Shown here: positions 44,401-57,272 of the stretch, piece by piece | How positions within the stretch are numbered: the first letter of the stretch is position 1 | Layout of the letters: every line of letters starts with the position of its first letter | Program-made: the position numbers and the translations under genes | Origin: Pyronema omphalodes | Taxonomy: Eukaryota > Ascomycota > Pezizomycetes > Pezizales > Pyronemataceae | NCBI GenBank assembly: GCA_024516155.1 | Contig: JAJJXM010000033.1 | Span: 434,001 to 498,000 of the forward strand | Direction: 5' to 3' | Length of the DNA stretch: 64,000 nucleotides | The notes under the pieces: model-generated | The model's input: the letters and a program-made list of their open reading frames with translations, nothing else | The model's database searches: none | Told to the model about the DNA's origin: nothing

Positions 44401-47400
44401 TAGCCCGTTTCCCCAATCCCCCGAACAACCTTTTCCAGTTCTAGGGTACTCCGTCTCTTGTCCCAATTCTTCTCTTTTTCCGTTGCATAATTGTGTATCC
44501 ATGTGCGAAGAAGCAAGCATTTTATGTTGTAGTGTACAAAAAGATGCATAGTGCGGGTGAGGGGGCGTGATGCACAGTACACATGTGCTTCCACACCAAC
44601 TTACCGAAGTAACCGACGGAGTCTATAGCTCAGGAGAGCTTCTTAGCCGACTCGGCAATGCGGTGCAGGGAACCGTCATGCATGCCGAAAGAGAAGCGAT
44701 TTGAATCGTAGCCAAATAAGTCCGACCGGGGATCGAGAAGATACCCAAAAAAAAACAATAATAATACAATCACCCAAAACCTAACGAATCTTTGGTTTTT
44801 CTCATCACGCACCCCGCAAAAGCCAAAGTGCTGTGACTCGCAGTGCTCATCAATATGGCGCCATAGTTTCTGTAACGCTTTACACGCAAGCAAGCGTCAT
44901 CCTGGTTTATCTATGCGGATCGATTTCGAAGCGCGAATTTTTAGTGAATTTTTCTCGGCGACGGTGGAAAATACAACGGTCTCATGTAAACTCACTCGTT
45001 TGCGGAGAAAGTTCAAGTCCATCTCTCATTCCCGGAATTCGTGATACTATACTGTAACCCCTACTACTACTAGCGTGTATGTATGTTTATCTACTCAGTA
45101 GTGTTAAAGTATAAACAACCAATCACAACTTTCTCCTCACCGCAGTCTAGATGCTGGCAGAGGGCGTGCGTAGAGGTAGTTAGAATTACTGGCATCGTTT
45201 CACATGCACTGTTTTCAGCCCCTTCTAAAGGGTTAAAGACCCGGCGCTCGGCTATTTCGAGACTGTTAAGCACTGCATCCTCATTATTCAGGCGAACCAT
45301 TATGGCCATGCTCGAGATGGCGTTCATATATTCGCTATTAAACATAGCTTGCGAACACAGCGCACCATACCCACACTGCCTTTCCCCCCACCTGTGTCAA
45401 TATTAGGATAACAATTTTGACTACTAACCAATAATCATCTTTTGTTATATCCATAACTGTCACTATTACAGTATATATAAACTCGCCGCATGGGTGTCTG
45501 TGCGTACCGTATGAAGTAGGTGACATGGACTCTGAGGTGCGTATCAGTATTGATGTACGGAGAAAGTCCAAGTATGGCACATGCATGAATATGTACGGGG
45601 AAAGACGAGAACTAGGCAGAGGAAATAATTGAATCAATGATCGGTCGATCCGTCTGTAGAGTGGCTTCATGTGGTTGGTTACAGTGTCTTTGAAGATACA
45701 CACATTTTGATTCATAAACGCCGCTTGAAATTGCCGTCCATATATCTTGTCAAACCAGCATAAAACTTCGGAATTGATCTTCTACGTTATTTTTTTTTTC
45801 TTTTCGTTTTTTAAATAGGCAGTAGTTTAGGTGCAGAACTTTGGGCGTGATTTTCTCGCCATGGGCATATTGATTTTCTGCAGCTTTCAAGCCGGAACGG
45901 CTGATCGACGGCTGGGTTTGTAGCATGTTGTATATTTCGCACCACACCGCCAAATTCACTTCGTATTCTAGTTCACGCAAGATGTTTTGCATGGGTTAAA
46001 ATCCAAGACGGATTAATCTGTAAAATTCCCTGTAAATCCTACTCACCTTTGCATGAAGTGAAGTTTCTCCGGTTGAAGCTGTGATATTGTCGCCGTTGTG
46101 GATCATCAATCATTCCACGGACGTGCTTCGACTAGAGAGAAACTATTCTGTGCAAACTACGGACAGAAATACCGGATGACAGCGGGTGGCTGTGCAACAA
46201 GTTGCATGATGATTTATTGTACTATAATCCTCCGAAATTCAGATTCGCAAGGACAAGGTCTTTTCATACAACTTGTCCGTAAGATGGCCCCTAATTCCCT
46301 CTTACTTACAGCTATACATCTGTGGAATGAACCGTTTCATGTGTCTGGCCCGGCAAGAAGAAGCATCTCCGAGCGCTCCCGCGAAGCGAGCCATGGTCCG
46401 TAATATAATCCACCCCCAGATCATATGGCGGCGAACTTGATCGTAATGCTTTACGGCCCGCTGCCATTGACCTGGGATATCAAGTGGACTGGTCACATTT
46501 TTCTTGCACGAGGCAGCGGGGAATAATGTTTCCTACGTGACGAGGCTGTAATGACAGATAGGAGCCTAAACCAAGTCTATCTCGTACCCAAAGACGGTGC
46601 ACAAGAGCACCATTCTCATGATATTCTCTTCATAAGGTTCCGCTGTAGCCCCGGACCAATGTTATCAAGTGTGTATGATAATTTATTTTCCAAGAAAATC
46701 CAAAGCAATCTAGCCAAAATCACACTAGTCTGAAAAAATGTAGTAGCCCAGCCCTTTTCAACTGTACGCCTTTGCTCGTTAAAATCCAAGCCCAATTACC
46801 GCGTGCTTCCTTTTTTTTTTCTTTTTTTTTCCGATTCACCTTCTGCTTCCTTCCTCCAGAAGACGCCGTGAGATTTCAAAGTTAACCGACGTCGCCGAGA
46901 TTCTTAAAACTTCTTCGCAATTCGTGGCGTGATACGCTGCCGAAGTGGAATCACAGATTGCTTTTCCCATGCGCTATGCGCACACTTCGAGACAGCCCGG
47001 CATGCGTAACGCTTACAGCTAAATAAGGTTTTTCCTTGCCCACAAAGTAGGCTGGGATACACTGAATGATAGCCTTATCCATATTAGCCGTGTTTAACAT
47101 CTAAGTTAAGTTAAGTGAAATTCCAAACGGAAGGGCATATATTTCAGGAAAGATCTTGGTAAGTATTGTGTACATACATATAGATGAGGTACTGGGAATT
47201 ATTAATTGTATTTTAAAATACATATTTTTACCTCAGCTGTCACGAAAGCCTGCCTTACTTAATTCCAAGTTGAGATCAGATAAGAAACAAGAAATTGTCT
47301 CGGAAGCATAAGCGACACTAATCCAATTCTTTCATCCTTTTCACGCCTTTATCGAGGCAAGAAGTACGAATGCATGTACATACCCAGCTAAATGAATGTA

Positions 47401-48300
47401 TATACGACAGTCACACATTGTACTTCGAATAATTATCTCCATTATACGTATACAGACCAGGCAAGCAAACAATCGAGTCCGCAAGCCTTCGTCTTGTCTT
47501 CTGCCCAGTTCATTTTAAAATCGTTCAAGGATTACAGCTCATCGAGAAAATCTTCGATTGTCGTGCTGCTGCTGCTGTGAAAAAAAAGTTCAAGGGGTGC
47601 ATTTATGTGGTGTTGAGTTGAACGTGATAGTGATCAGCGTGAATTTGCATGCGTAACGTCACTACTCGTCACTGCTTCACCCTTTTATGTATGCTATCAG
47701 GGGGTGATGGCCTATCGATTATCTTTCCGCGACGTCACAGTCAAGAAATAACGCATGTATCGCTGCTGCAGACGAACAGAAAAATTCTGTACTCGTCAAA
47801 CATCTCTCCGAGGGGTGTTCATCTAGAGTAGCAACATGCCAATGGCACCCACACCCAAACCACCCCACCCAATGGAACTACCAAAGACGACAAATTGATA
47901 ATGTGTTTGCTCGATAGGCTGAAGTATCCAAAGTATGCTTAAACTTAAACTTTAAACAAAGGTAAGCAAAGTCACACTCGTACCTCGATGTCTCTGGCAA
48001 AATTACTTTGCTCGTAGCGAGGAAAGAATGATTCATCTGCACGAAGCGGTTTAGAATCGTACTGCATACGTACCCCATCAGACAAAACTTTACCTTGCGA
48101 TGTACAAGAAAACGGGTATTGATTGTCCGGCGGAGAAGAAGCGAAGTCGGTCAGATTCGAAGATGATGGGATCCGCGGTATTAAGAAATGCATCCGTCAA
48201 CTTTGTCGGGGAGTTGAATTCGATCCACATAAGAAGTTATCTGTATGATAGCCGTTGGTTGCTATTTCGATCAGGAATTATTTGTTTCATGGTTCCATTA

Positions 48301-48323
48301 TTTTTTTTTTTTAAAAAAAAAAA
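48301..48323. repeat. T12A11 palindrome
   Basis: Twelve T followed by eleven A, embedded in non-coding sequence; nearly identical to the intronic T11A11 at 31254. Confidence 0.9.
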
Positions 48324-50394
48324 TTACATAGTCGTTGGTGATGTTTTCAGGCATCAGATACTTACCTTCTTAATTTGGTAGACAGGGAGGCAAGATCGAG
48401 ACTTTAACCTCGAGAAATCACAGGTAGTGGGGCGGATACTGACAACCGTTCTCGGTCTTGGCCTGCACTGCATCGCAGGATGCGCACTTCGCGGCCCTGT
48501 TAATCTAACCAGAGAAGAATAGGGAGCTGATTCATCAAATATATGCATGTTTAGAAGTCAATTTCCTTTTGATGCTGCATACTTCAGATATAGCCACTCT
48601 ACCACAGCTATACAGTAGCCAAGATTGGAAAATAGGAACCGAACTTGTTCCCATTTTGGTGGGCTGATACTCTCCAATGTGTAATGAAATCCAACAAAAG
48701 AGATTAGCAGCGGTAGCTGGCTAAGTGGAATTTATGGGCAGATAGATAAGCAGGCAGCATGAAGCGTACTCGCTTTCGCAGGAGCCCGTATGCAGCTGTG
48801 CTTGGGTGCGCATCAATAGAAGACAGATGACATTCGGTGATTATGATGATTCGTTGAAGACTTCACATTGATAGGAGAATAGAGGATGAAAATCTCCCGA
48901 GGATTCAGACAAGACAGTCTGATCGGTTGTCAACTAACTAGTGGCCGGCGGATGAAACAATCTCCGTTGTCTCTGCCTCGGTTTTTGCGCTGATCAATTG
49001 AGTTTGATAGGCTGTCGAGACATAACGAGACACGCCAGTCTCACCACAGCTTAGTCGCTTTGTGGGCAGACGTGGGGTGTTGGTAAACTGTGTATAAAAA
49101 GTGTGTACAATCTAAATTCACACCCATACAACCAACATCAGCAAAGAAATCCTGTGCTCCAGCATGGCGATACGGCCAGCCGTCTTAGCAATCTGAATTT
49201 GTATCGAGGGCGATCGATAATCTGCCACTTTAGAATGTGGATTGCAAGAAGCCGATATCGTGATAGACAGCCTCGTTTTCCGTGTGGTAAACCCGGTTTT
49301 TTTTGTTGCGATCCACACGTGGTTTACTGGTCTCTGTGATCTCTAGCCCTGACTTCATATTCAACCAGCCGCGTTACTCTGCATTTGTCTTTGCTTTACT
49401 TCAAATTAATCATATCATACATTCATCGACTCCACCCAGGCACAATACATATGTGTACCCAAATTCATGATTAAAATTTGGATTGTCGGCTGGTAGCCTT
49501 GCGTGGGTCCTATTTCCAGACTGGTGATGGTTGATAATATGTAACTTCCCGGCAGTGGCGATTACTGTAAAATACTCAATGCAGACCAAGACCAGAACTC
49601 CAAAACAAGAGAACCGATGTTACATTTGATGGGTTAATGGCATATGTCTCTCACCCTGGTCCTTGACGTTTGGCATTCGTGCTCCGAGACCTGCTCTTTT
49701 GCAACTTTTCTTTTGTTTCTGGATCTGTGGGGCAGGGGATGAGGTATGTAGTATTTTGCAACGAGGACCTGTTGTGTGGGGAATAGGGTTTCCTGTTTCC
49801 TTCTATTATTATGACCAAGATGCTTTTGGAGCTGGTGATGTTTGTTGTTATGGATGTGTCGGTGTGAACTGTCAAAGAGATCATGTTATTATAATTTTTT
49901 GAACTATTTTATGCGTGCGCAGTTTGATGGGTCCTGCGCAAGGCCCAACGGCGGTGCAGGACCAAGGTGGTGACCGCCGTGGGTTTTAACCGTTGAAAGC
50001 CATGCGTTGGTGGCTTGGAGGAGGAGACTCCAATCCAACCCTACAGGCGAACACAGTCTAATTTCCTCGGCCATGCGCCTTGGACGTGGAAATTATGAAA
50101 TATTTTTACCGTTAGTCTATTGACCGTAATTCGTAAACTTATGACAGCGGTTAATTTATCAGTTTTCTGTTTAAATCGTTTAATTTTTATTCATCACAGC
50201 AGAGCTATCAGGCAGATAACCGAAACGCTGAGGTTACCTACCCTAAAGTGTGTATGTAGATACAACAGACCGCTGCTTGCCCAGCGACCGAGCATGCAGC
50301 CACTACTACCGACCGCTGCCACCGCTCCGTCCTTCCTGGACTCCCAAACTCCCGATATTCCACCTCCACTCCTCCATCCCAAGTCCAACTGACC

Positions 50395-50645
50395 CGGGTA
50401 TCGCTCCCATTCCAGCATCCACGCATCCACGCATCCCATTCCCATTCCACGCTCATTCCAACTCCCAACCTTCCGCCCACTCCCACTACCACTCCCACTC
50501 CCAACCTTCCAACCACCCATATCCCCCACTCTTCCAAACCCAAATCACAATCCCTCCAAAACCCACAATATCATCCCTCCCACAATATCATCCCTCCCAC
50601 AACCATCATCCCTCCATAACTCACAACTATACCCCCCCCCCCCCC
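50395..50645 (+). repeat. C-rich minisatellite block with three-copy CACAATATCATCCCTCC repeat
   Basis: The plus strand is about half C, built from CCCATTCC, CCCACT and CCAACCTTCC-like words. A 17-base unit is exactly repeated at 50564-50580 and 50581-50597, with an imperfect third copy at 50598-50615. The block ends in a run of 14 C (50632-50645). Long frames across it are repeat artefacts. Confidence 0.8.
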
Positions 50646-52955
50646 TCTACCCAGGCCCCGAAAATCAACCATTATCACTCTCCCGACGCACACCGCCCAC
50701 CGCACAACGGAGCAGGCCAAGAGAAGCCCGGCCCTTAGTGTACCACCCCCGCCGTACCAGGCACTGGCAGGCAACACTCCCAGGCTCCCACGCCCCGAAA
50801 ACTAGCGAATGATCTCCGGCGCCGCGCGCATAGGTGCCCTATGGAAAGTGCCTGGTTTAGATAGCCTGCGATAGTGCACGAAGGTCGCCAGTTTTAACCA
50901 AATCTTTAAAAGTGCAGACCCAACGACCACCGCCGCATTCACCTTCCAAATGAATGCGTGACATAACGAGGACTCCAACAGGCAAGCTTGCTATCCAAAC
51001 CTTCCAGTCTAACAAATAACCCTAACCCATACCGAAAATTAATGACTGCAATATTGCACGGATCAAGCTGCGTAACTGGCAAAAGCTTATACCCATCTGT
51101 CCAGGACCTGGGCAGGCAGAAAACCGTGTGATGCCTCGACACGCTACAGCCTTTTTGGGATCAAGCTGTCTGCAACGGGGCAATCGATGAGCTCGCTGGT
51201 TTTGTTAGGGCTCTTTAAGCTGGCGGTTTAAGCTGGCGGTGGCGTTCCGAATTGAAGCTTCAACTGAACGCGTCCTCCAAGCTCTCAACAACCACGTGCT
51301 TGGCGACGGCGAGTTATTGCAATTGAGCAGGCCCATCCATAGCAACGGCTCCTGGTGAAACTATTAGGATGAAGGACACTGCGGTCCTAAGCACTGCTGC
51401 TCTCACCGCTGATGGTGCTGGTGGTGGTGGTCTGCTGCCCTGCTCAACTCTCCTCATGCTGTTTTCTGCTGTTATCGAAAGGTACATGCTTCTTCTCCAC
51501 GGTGCACAATACCAATCCACGCAATCCCTACCGCACACCAAGCAGTATCAGCAACGGTCACTAACCAGAATGACCAGCCCCAGGTCTCGTGGTACGCTGT
51601 ACCCCAGGCATCTCAAGACGTAGTGAGGTGAAAAGGGTACATAGCTGCTGTAGTACATATGCCTCATCAATCATTCACCAAAAACTTAGCTGCACAGTTG
51701 TGAATTAAGGCCGAGTACACCTGTCCCCGCCTATCTGGTGGACTGCAATGTCAGCGGGACATGTTGTGATGAAGAAAGGAGGATGTAGCTTATACCCATA
51801 CACCACACACATATGAAATTTCTGGCAGAAATTCTACACTTTATTTTGTCTCCGGTTGTTTGACCCTCGCATTTGTCTATATCGGGTATTCTTCGGTAAC
51901 TCGCCATGATTGACAGTTGTTGTCCAAGGATATCCCGGCGGCACCTCGCACGGACAGATTATTGGTTGAGAAAAGATGGTGTTCACTAACTTCACTTGCA
52001 TTACATACCCCGCAGCAAGCCTCGATCTCTCCCCACTGGTAATTAATGAATTGGATCAAATCAGAGCTACGCTATGAGAAAAAAGAAAGCATTGAAGACA
52101 AGATACTCGAATCCATAGCTACAGAGCACACACACACTTTGGAAACATTCGACAATCTATATCATACTCATCCCACAATCATAAGGCTCACCAACACGTG
52201 AACGCAACTTATTGGTATCCGGGCAGCACCAGACATCGTCAATCATGCAGGACATCGGACTGGAACACACACTGTATTTCTGATTACAGGTATTACCTAA
52301 GAGTAGCGAGCCAAGCTGATATCCCTCTGTCGTTGTCGGGGAATAATGCTAGAGATTATAAAAAAGGTAGGGTGGGACAAAGAATATCGTCTTTAAACGG
52401 TAATAATAAAAGCAAGTAATTATGAATCACTAGAACTGGTAATTGTAACGGTGATAGGAATGACAAGTTCTTTGTGAACAGTCAATATAGAATTCCAAAG
52501 GGTCTTGTTGATAACCGGGCGATCCAGAGCTACAAATCCGTCGTCCACTTATTTCCCAGACCCCTGGTTATTTTCCGTAGTTTGCTTTGCACTTTTAAAT
52601 CAGCTTCACTTTGCTTATACCTTCAATATTGCTTGAAAGAACTCGGAATCATGTAGGGCAAGGGGCGGGCAGGTTTTAGGTGTGTGGATTCCAAATCAGG
52701 GTTGTTCTGTATAAAGACCATCCCCGTCTTTGACCTCCCAGAGATACGGGCTTCCCTGCTGTGACCAGCATCGGTCTTCATGCAGCGTCCTCGGTGGGCC
52801 ACAGTTCAATAATTGTCTTCATCGTCTCTTCATTATATCGTCTCCGAGCTCTGGCTACTGCAGGTCCTTCTTAACCTTGCTGACGATCACCTTCTGTATG
52901 CAAGGAGTCGGGAAGGTGGCTTGGCCGCACACCTCGTTCGAGCGACCCTCAAATG

Positions 52956-53449
52956 CCGAAGTTTTGTGGGCACGATACCAGAAATATAGGCCGCTGCTAT
53001 AAGGACTGGGCTGTCGGACCATCCCGTCCATCACTATTGATTGCTACCACATTCCACCACCGCTACAAAGTCTATCACCGCTACCTTTTGCAACCAATAA
53101 TCGAGTAGCATTCACACACACAAAAACAATTGGGAATATCTTCTTCTCTCATTCTGCAGACGTCTCCACCGACAGCATTCACGCCCATTCCCAATTTCTG
53201 AGATCTTCCAAACGCCATCGTAGTACGGCTTTTACTTTTTCTCCACCAAACACTTGTTTACCTGAATCTCAGTTGAGATAAGGCCCACGTCCGGCGAAAT
53301 CGAACCTATCGTCAGATTCCATCAGCTGTTTACCAAAATCAATAGCCAATTCATATATCACCTCACACTTAAAGCAGTTTTCTCCGCTCTTTTAACAAAA
53401 AAGACCGGCTGTGTTATTTTTTTAAGCATTCGCCGTGTTTATCAGTGCA
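52956..53449 (+). promoter_or_regulatory. Promoter and long ATG-free leader of the wetA-like gene
   Basis: A TATAAG box-like element lies at 52998-53003. From 52956 to the start codon at 53450 the plus strand contains no ATG at all, about 494 nt. Pyrimidine- and CA-rich sequence dominates. Matches to CATTCY, the AbaA/TEF-1 binding consensus, lie at 53050-53055, 53150-53155 and 53186-53191. In Aspergillus AbaA activates wetA, so the placement is sensible, but binding is inferred. Confidence 0.5.
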
Positions 53450-54604
53450 ATGGCTTCGGTAAACCACAACGAAATAGAAGACCTTTTGCGGTCACAAGGT
53501 GACCTGTCTCATATGTCTGCTGTTGCATGCACAGCGGATATTCCACGATTCAACGGACAAAATCACCAACAACACAGATATGTCAACTGTAACGAAGCCA
53601 TAACACCAGAGGCGATTCACAACGAGTACACTTTCCTACCGCATCCTCACAGACAACACAGTATGTCAAGTTTGCATTCCTCGATCCCGGAAACCGAAGA
53701 GGGAGATGTCGACTCGGGCAACGAGCACCAACCTCATTTCTCTCGACGATCCAGCCATAACTCATATGTCGAAGCCCAGTCCAGACGAGCTTCAGTTTAC
53801 CCAGCACATACCGGTACCGAAGGCTATTCGCAGACCGCCTGGGCACCCAGTGTTTTTGCCTCAGAACACGAAACCACCGCCTGGTGGCAGCAGCACCAGC
53901 AAATTGAGAACAAGCCCAGAATCGACCCAACCTGGTCCAATGAGCACTGTCTCCCATCCAACACGCCATCTCCTCGGGACACTCATTACCATGTCCCCGC
54001 ACATACTCCACAATACTCAGCGGCCCAGGAATACTTCCCTCGTCATCCACATAGTCCAATGCAGATGGAGCAACAGTTCTCCGGAATGCCAGGAACGAAA
54101 AACATTCCATCACCTCCCGATAGTCCTGGTGTGGCGGGTTTCTTTTCCCACCATGCAGATATGTACCACCAATCATGGGCAGGTTACAGTAATCAGGCTC
54201 AATACGAGGCACACCAGCGACGGACTTCGATTCCACCTACACCACCATCGCGGCCTCCTTCCACTGGAATTATGGGAGTTCAGGCAGCAGTTCTTTCTGC
54301 AGCGTTGAACAAGAAGCAGAAGTTTGACCGAGGTGACGTACGGGGAAGGAGAAAGAGTTCTTCTTCATCATTAAGGACTAAGCAGCGGACACCTGAGATG
54401 GCAGGAGGAGAGATGAGCTTTGTTAATTTTACGCCTATGGATGCAACCAAGATTTTATCTGGTGTTGCGCCGAGTGGAAGCTCCAAGACCAAGGCGCGAC
54501 GAGAAAGAGAGGCAGCGGAGAAGAGGAAGAAGTTGAGTGAGATCGCTACTGCAGCCGTTCGTGCGGCCGGCGGGGATGTGAGTAGCTTGACGAATATGAT
54601 TTAG
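53450..54604 (+). CDS. wetA: WetA/Esc1-related conidiation regulator
   Basis: A predicted nuclear regulator of late conidium maturation (spore wall, dormancy), third in the BrlA-AbaA-WetA cascade of Aspergillus. A single exon encodes 384 residues, similar to the shorter WetA proteins of non-Aspergillus fungi. Residues 1-280 are low-complexity, rich in His, Gln, Ser and Pro. The diagnostic part is the C-terminus (about 323-384): SFVNFTPMDATKILSGVAPS, then SSKTKARREREAAEKRKKL, a basic helix, then AAVRAAGGDVSSLT. I recognise this as the conserved ESC1/WetA-related region, from memory. The basic helix suggests DNA or nuclear binding. The ATG at 53450 is the first ATG after a 494-nt ATG-free leader, so the start is clear. 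Confidence 0.75.
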   Translation: MASVNHNEIEDLLRSQGDLSHMSAVACTADIPRFNGQNHQQHRYVNCNEAITPEAIHNEYTFLPHPHRQHSMSSLHSSIPETEEGDVDSGNEHQPHFSRRSSHNSYVEAQSRRASVYPAHTGTEGYSQTAWAPSVFASEHETTAWWQQHQQIENKPRIDPTWSNEHCLPSNTPSPRDTHYHVPAHTPQYSAAQEYFPRHPHSPMQMEQQFSGMPGTKNIPSPPDSPGVAGFFSHHADMYHQSWAGYSNQAQYEAHQRRTSIPPTPPSRPPSTGIMGVQAAVLSAALNKKQKFDRGDVRGRRKSSSSSLRTKQRTPEMAGGEMSFVNFTPMDATKILSGVAPSGSSKTKARREREAAEKRKKLSEIATAAVRAAGGDVSSLTNMI

Positions 54605-54699
54605 GATGTTGGGATTATTGGGATTGGTGGGTTGACAGGTAACACAACGGCTAGGGATGGGTTGGGTACACAAAGGTAAGGAGGGTGTGTTCATAGATT

Positions 54700-54721
54700 G
54701 GGGGGGGGGGGGGGGGGGGGG
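54700..54721 (+). repeat. Poly-G homopolymer, 22 bases
   Basis: An uninterrupted G run in the 3' flank of the wetA-like gene, about 100 bp after its stop codon. Confidence 0.95.
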
Positions 54722-57252
54722 AATGTCCCGGCGAAGGACGCAAGGCATGCTTGGAACGCGTTTCAGCAACAAGTTGGGGGCAGGGGGTGGTTTTTGTCAC
54801 TTTTCGGCAGTTGGTTTTTTGACTTCAAGGCTTTTTTTCCTATCATCAGGTGGTGCTTGTTCTTTCGAACTGTTTTTTTTCTTTTACGCCGGTGATGCAG
54901 GTACCGGGCTACATACATATGTCAAACATCCGCCCGAAAGATTCTGCAAGTCACCAACAGATTGTTAACAGCCGGTTTCATTCGAATATTGTCTTGTTTC
55001 CGGGGTTCATTTCTTTTGTCGCGATGTTTATAATGGGTTCTGAAATTGTCTTGCTTTTTTGGTTTCATTTGTTTTTCAGGTTTCTTTTTCTTCTATTTCA
55101 TCTGGGGGTTTAGGGATTCATGGATAACACGTTTTTATTTCTTTCATTTCTTTGCTCCGGGCCGGGAGTGTTTATACCGACTATTTACTTGGTGCTGGAG
55201 TGTATCTATTACTTGGATGATTTTTGCTTTTGGGTACTTTTCTTTGGTCGTTTGGGGCGATGCGGTGGAGGATACATAAAGCATGTCAACACATAGTTGC
55301 ATCAAAATTGTACAATGAACAATCCAAATCAATGATCCAACTTTGAACTTTGACAATTTTCATTGAATTACACCACTGTACAAAGAACTCTTCGAAACTT
55401 CGGCTAACGTTCTTGCGTCATAGTGAAAATTCCAGTGGACATTCCGCACTCTGTGCAAATTTCAACCACCAGCCCCCTTGCAGTGATAGCTGGTGAAGTT
55501 CGCGAAGTTCTCCCGCAGGTGCAATTATCGCTACCAGTATTCTCCCTTAATCTACGCCAATCTACGCCACAACATCGGTAACGGTCAAACTAATGAGCAT
55601 TTGAATCAGAAACTGCATAAGCCATTGCATCTCAATTAACAGGCTGATTGATGGTTTCACGAATTGCCGATGGGCAAAAATTACAAACTCAAAGGAACTT
55701 TTTCCATCATCGCATCGTAGTACGGATTCTGGAAGGTGGACTTCCATTCCACACATACAATTTATGGTGTCGGGAATGGACGTCGTTACTACACTTTTCC
55801 CCGCCTACTATATGTATGTAAGTTTAATATCTAACGGGGTTACTCATAGCCATAGTCCTTTGTTTGTTGTGCACATGTAATGAGGTGCGGTTTGACAATA
55901 TGCCAATGTAACATGGCCATGCTGGTATATCGTGATGCAGTTACATCCTAAGTCTTAGGTATAATCCAACCATGATATTTCTTACATATTTGGTTGATTG
56001 CGCATCTCATCCTCATCGCCATTCCCCAGCCCCCGACAATAGGAAATAAGCACTGTGTTGCCCAAGACTTAAACCAACAATTATTGAGATTTCCGGTCGG
56101 GAGTTGACATAATCGATCGAAGATTTATTTAGGGCTTGGGCAATTGATAGATCAGAGATGAGATGTAGGGAGGTTTTCAATCTTGCTTCCAGCGGGGGTA
56201 TCTGGGAACCAGCGTCATCTAACGACTGTAATAACAAAGGGAACCAAGGTAGGTAAGCTAAGGCTCCGTGGACGTTGATTCCCGTGCCATGACCACAAAT
56301 GTAGATTTTCAATTCACTGTACGAGATAGAGTCGAGACTTTGATTCGGAGGAATCCCAGTAAAATGACATCTTAAAAGTGAACCCCAGTTCAAGTCAGCT
56401 TAAGTCCAACTGAAGTCCGATGCATTCATCCGCGGATAGTAAGTAAACCCTACCCTAACAACCTTTTAAGACCCCATGTACAAATAACCACCCTCCCCTA
56501 CTCCTCCAAGTAATAACCAAGTACTGTTTCCCCTGAAACGCTTCTACCCGCGGGTAGCAAGAAAAATTTCAAAGTTCAGACTAAGAAAACGTGTTTGGCA
56601 GCGGCGGGCGCTTCATGCGGTAAATTGCATGCGGAGTTATGCTGCCGTTTCTGTCTCCGCAGCGGCTGCCATAACTCTGGTAGGTTACCACATACAAAGC
56701 ATATAATCAACTCAAGCAACTCTAGCAGAGCAAAGAAGGCTGATATTCACTCGGAACTTCAGAATATGTACATTGACATCACTTGAGGGCAGAGAATGTA
56801 CACTTTTTTCAGGCAATCAATGCCGAGTACCTTCCGCTCGGACCGACACCCAATAGTAAAATTCTATACGGCTTTGCAAGCAAGACCTCTAGATCCCGAT
56901 GAAAACTAGGGTTCCCCCCACGCTCACCGTTATATCGGGATTGTGTTGCTAACATGTAGATGTGACCTCCTGTTACAGGTCTAGCAAAGGGTCTAATACC
57001 TCAGGTACCAATGCTCCTACCCGTCTACCTCCGGGGTATATCTGTCATGAGTAATGTAATTTGCTCGCTACTCTTCGGATACTGTGGCTACCCGGGTCTC
57101 ATAAACGAAGTACATGCATGGTGGTGTAGCGGTGTTGCGGTGTTAGGGCCGCCGCGTGGTCGCCGGCCCGGAGGGATCTCTGGACGGATGCAAGGGACGG
57201 GTAGGGATATGGAGTTTTCGAGAGGGCTTGGAATGTAGAGAGAAAGAGAGAA

Positions 57253-57272
57253 GGGGGGGGGGGGGGGGGGGG
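57253..57272 (+). repeat. Poly-G homopolymer, 20 bases
   Basis: A G run preceded by AGAGAAAGAGAGAA purine sequence. Confidence 0.95.

Larger units (their letters stand above)
41473..52955. other. 11.5-kb stretch without a credible protein gene
   Basis: Many short frames exist but none has recognisable domains, sensible composition or partners across splice sites. By eye the base composition is not strongly AT-rich, so this is not an obvious RIP-destroyed island. It contains T/C runs near 46811-46830, a T12A11 palindrome and a C-rich minisatellite block. It ends at the wetA-like gene's leader. It may be old transposon debris, long regulatory DNA, noncoding RNA genes, or a mixture. Confidence 0.45.

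Noticed and set aside
44630..44893. Minus-strand frame with HIDEHCESQ, a hydrophobic stretch and a charged C-terminus
   Set aside because: It looks somewhat protein-like, but there is no in-frame ATG, the hydrophobic segment comes partly from a T-run, and I found no convincing upstream exon or family.
44998..45030. GTTCAAGTCC motif resembling a tRNA B box
   Set aside because: Only a 4-bp stem with an oversized loop, and no partner stems upstream.
50250..50738. 162-codon Pro/His-rich plus-strand frame
   Set aside because: Product of the C-rich minisatellite block; low complexity throughout.
53583..54236. 217-codon minus-strand frame
   Set aside because: Antisense shadow of the wetA-like coding region; no domain and no independent support.
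54657..54968. 103-codon plus-strand frame after the wetA-like gene
   Set aside because: Its centre is a poly-Gly stretch from the G22 homopolymer; no protein-like remainder.
56013..56393. 126-codon minus-strand frame with a possible downstream partner at 55562-55756
   Set aside because: No frame-compatible splice join or domain could be supported.
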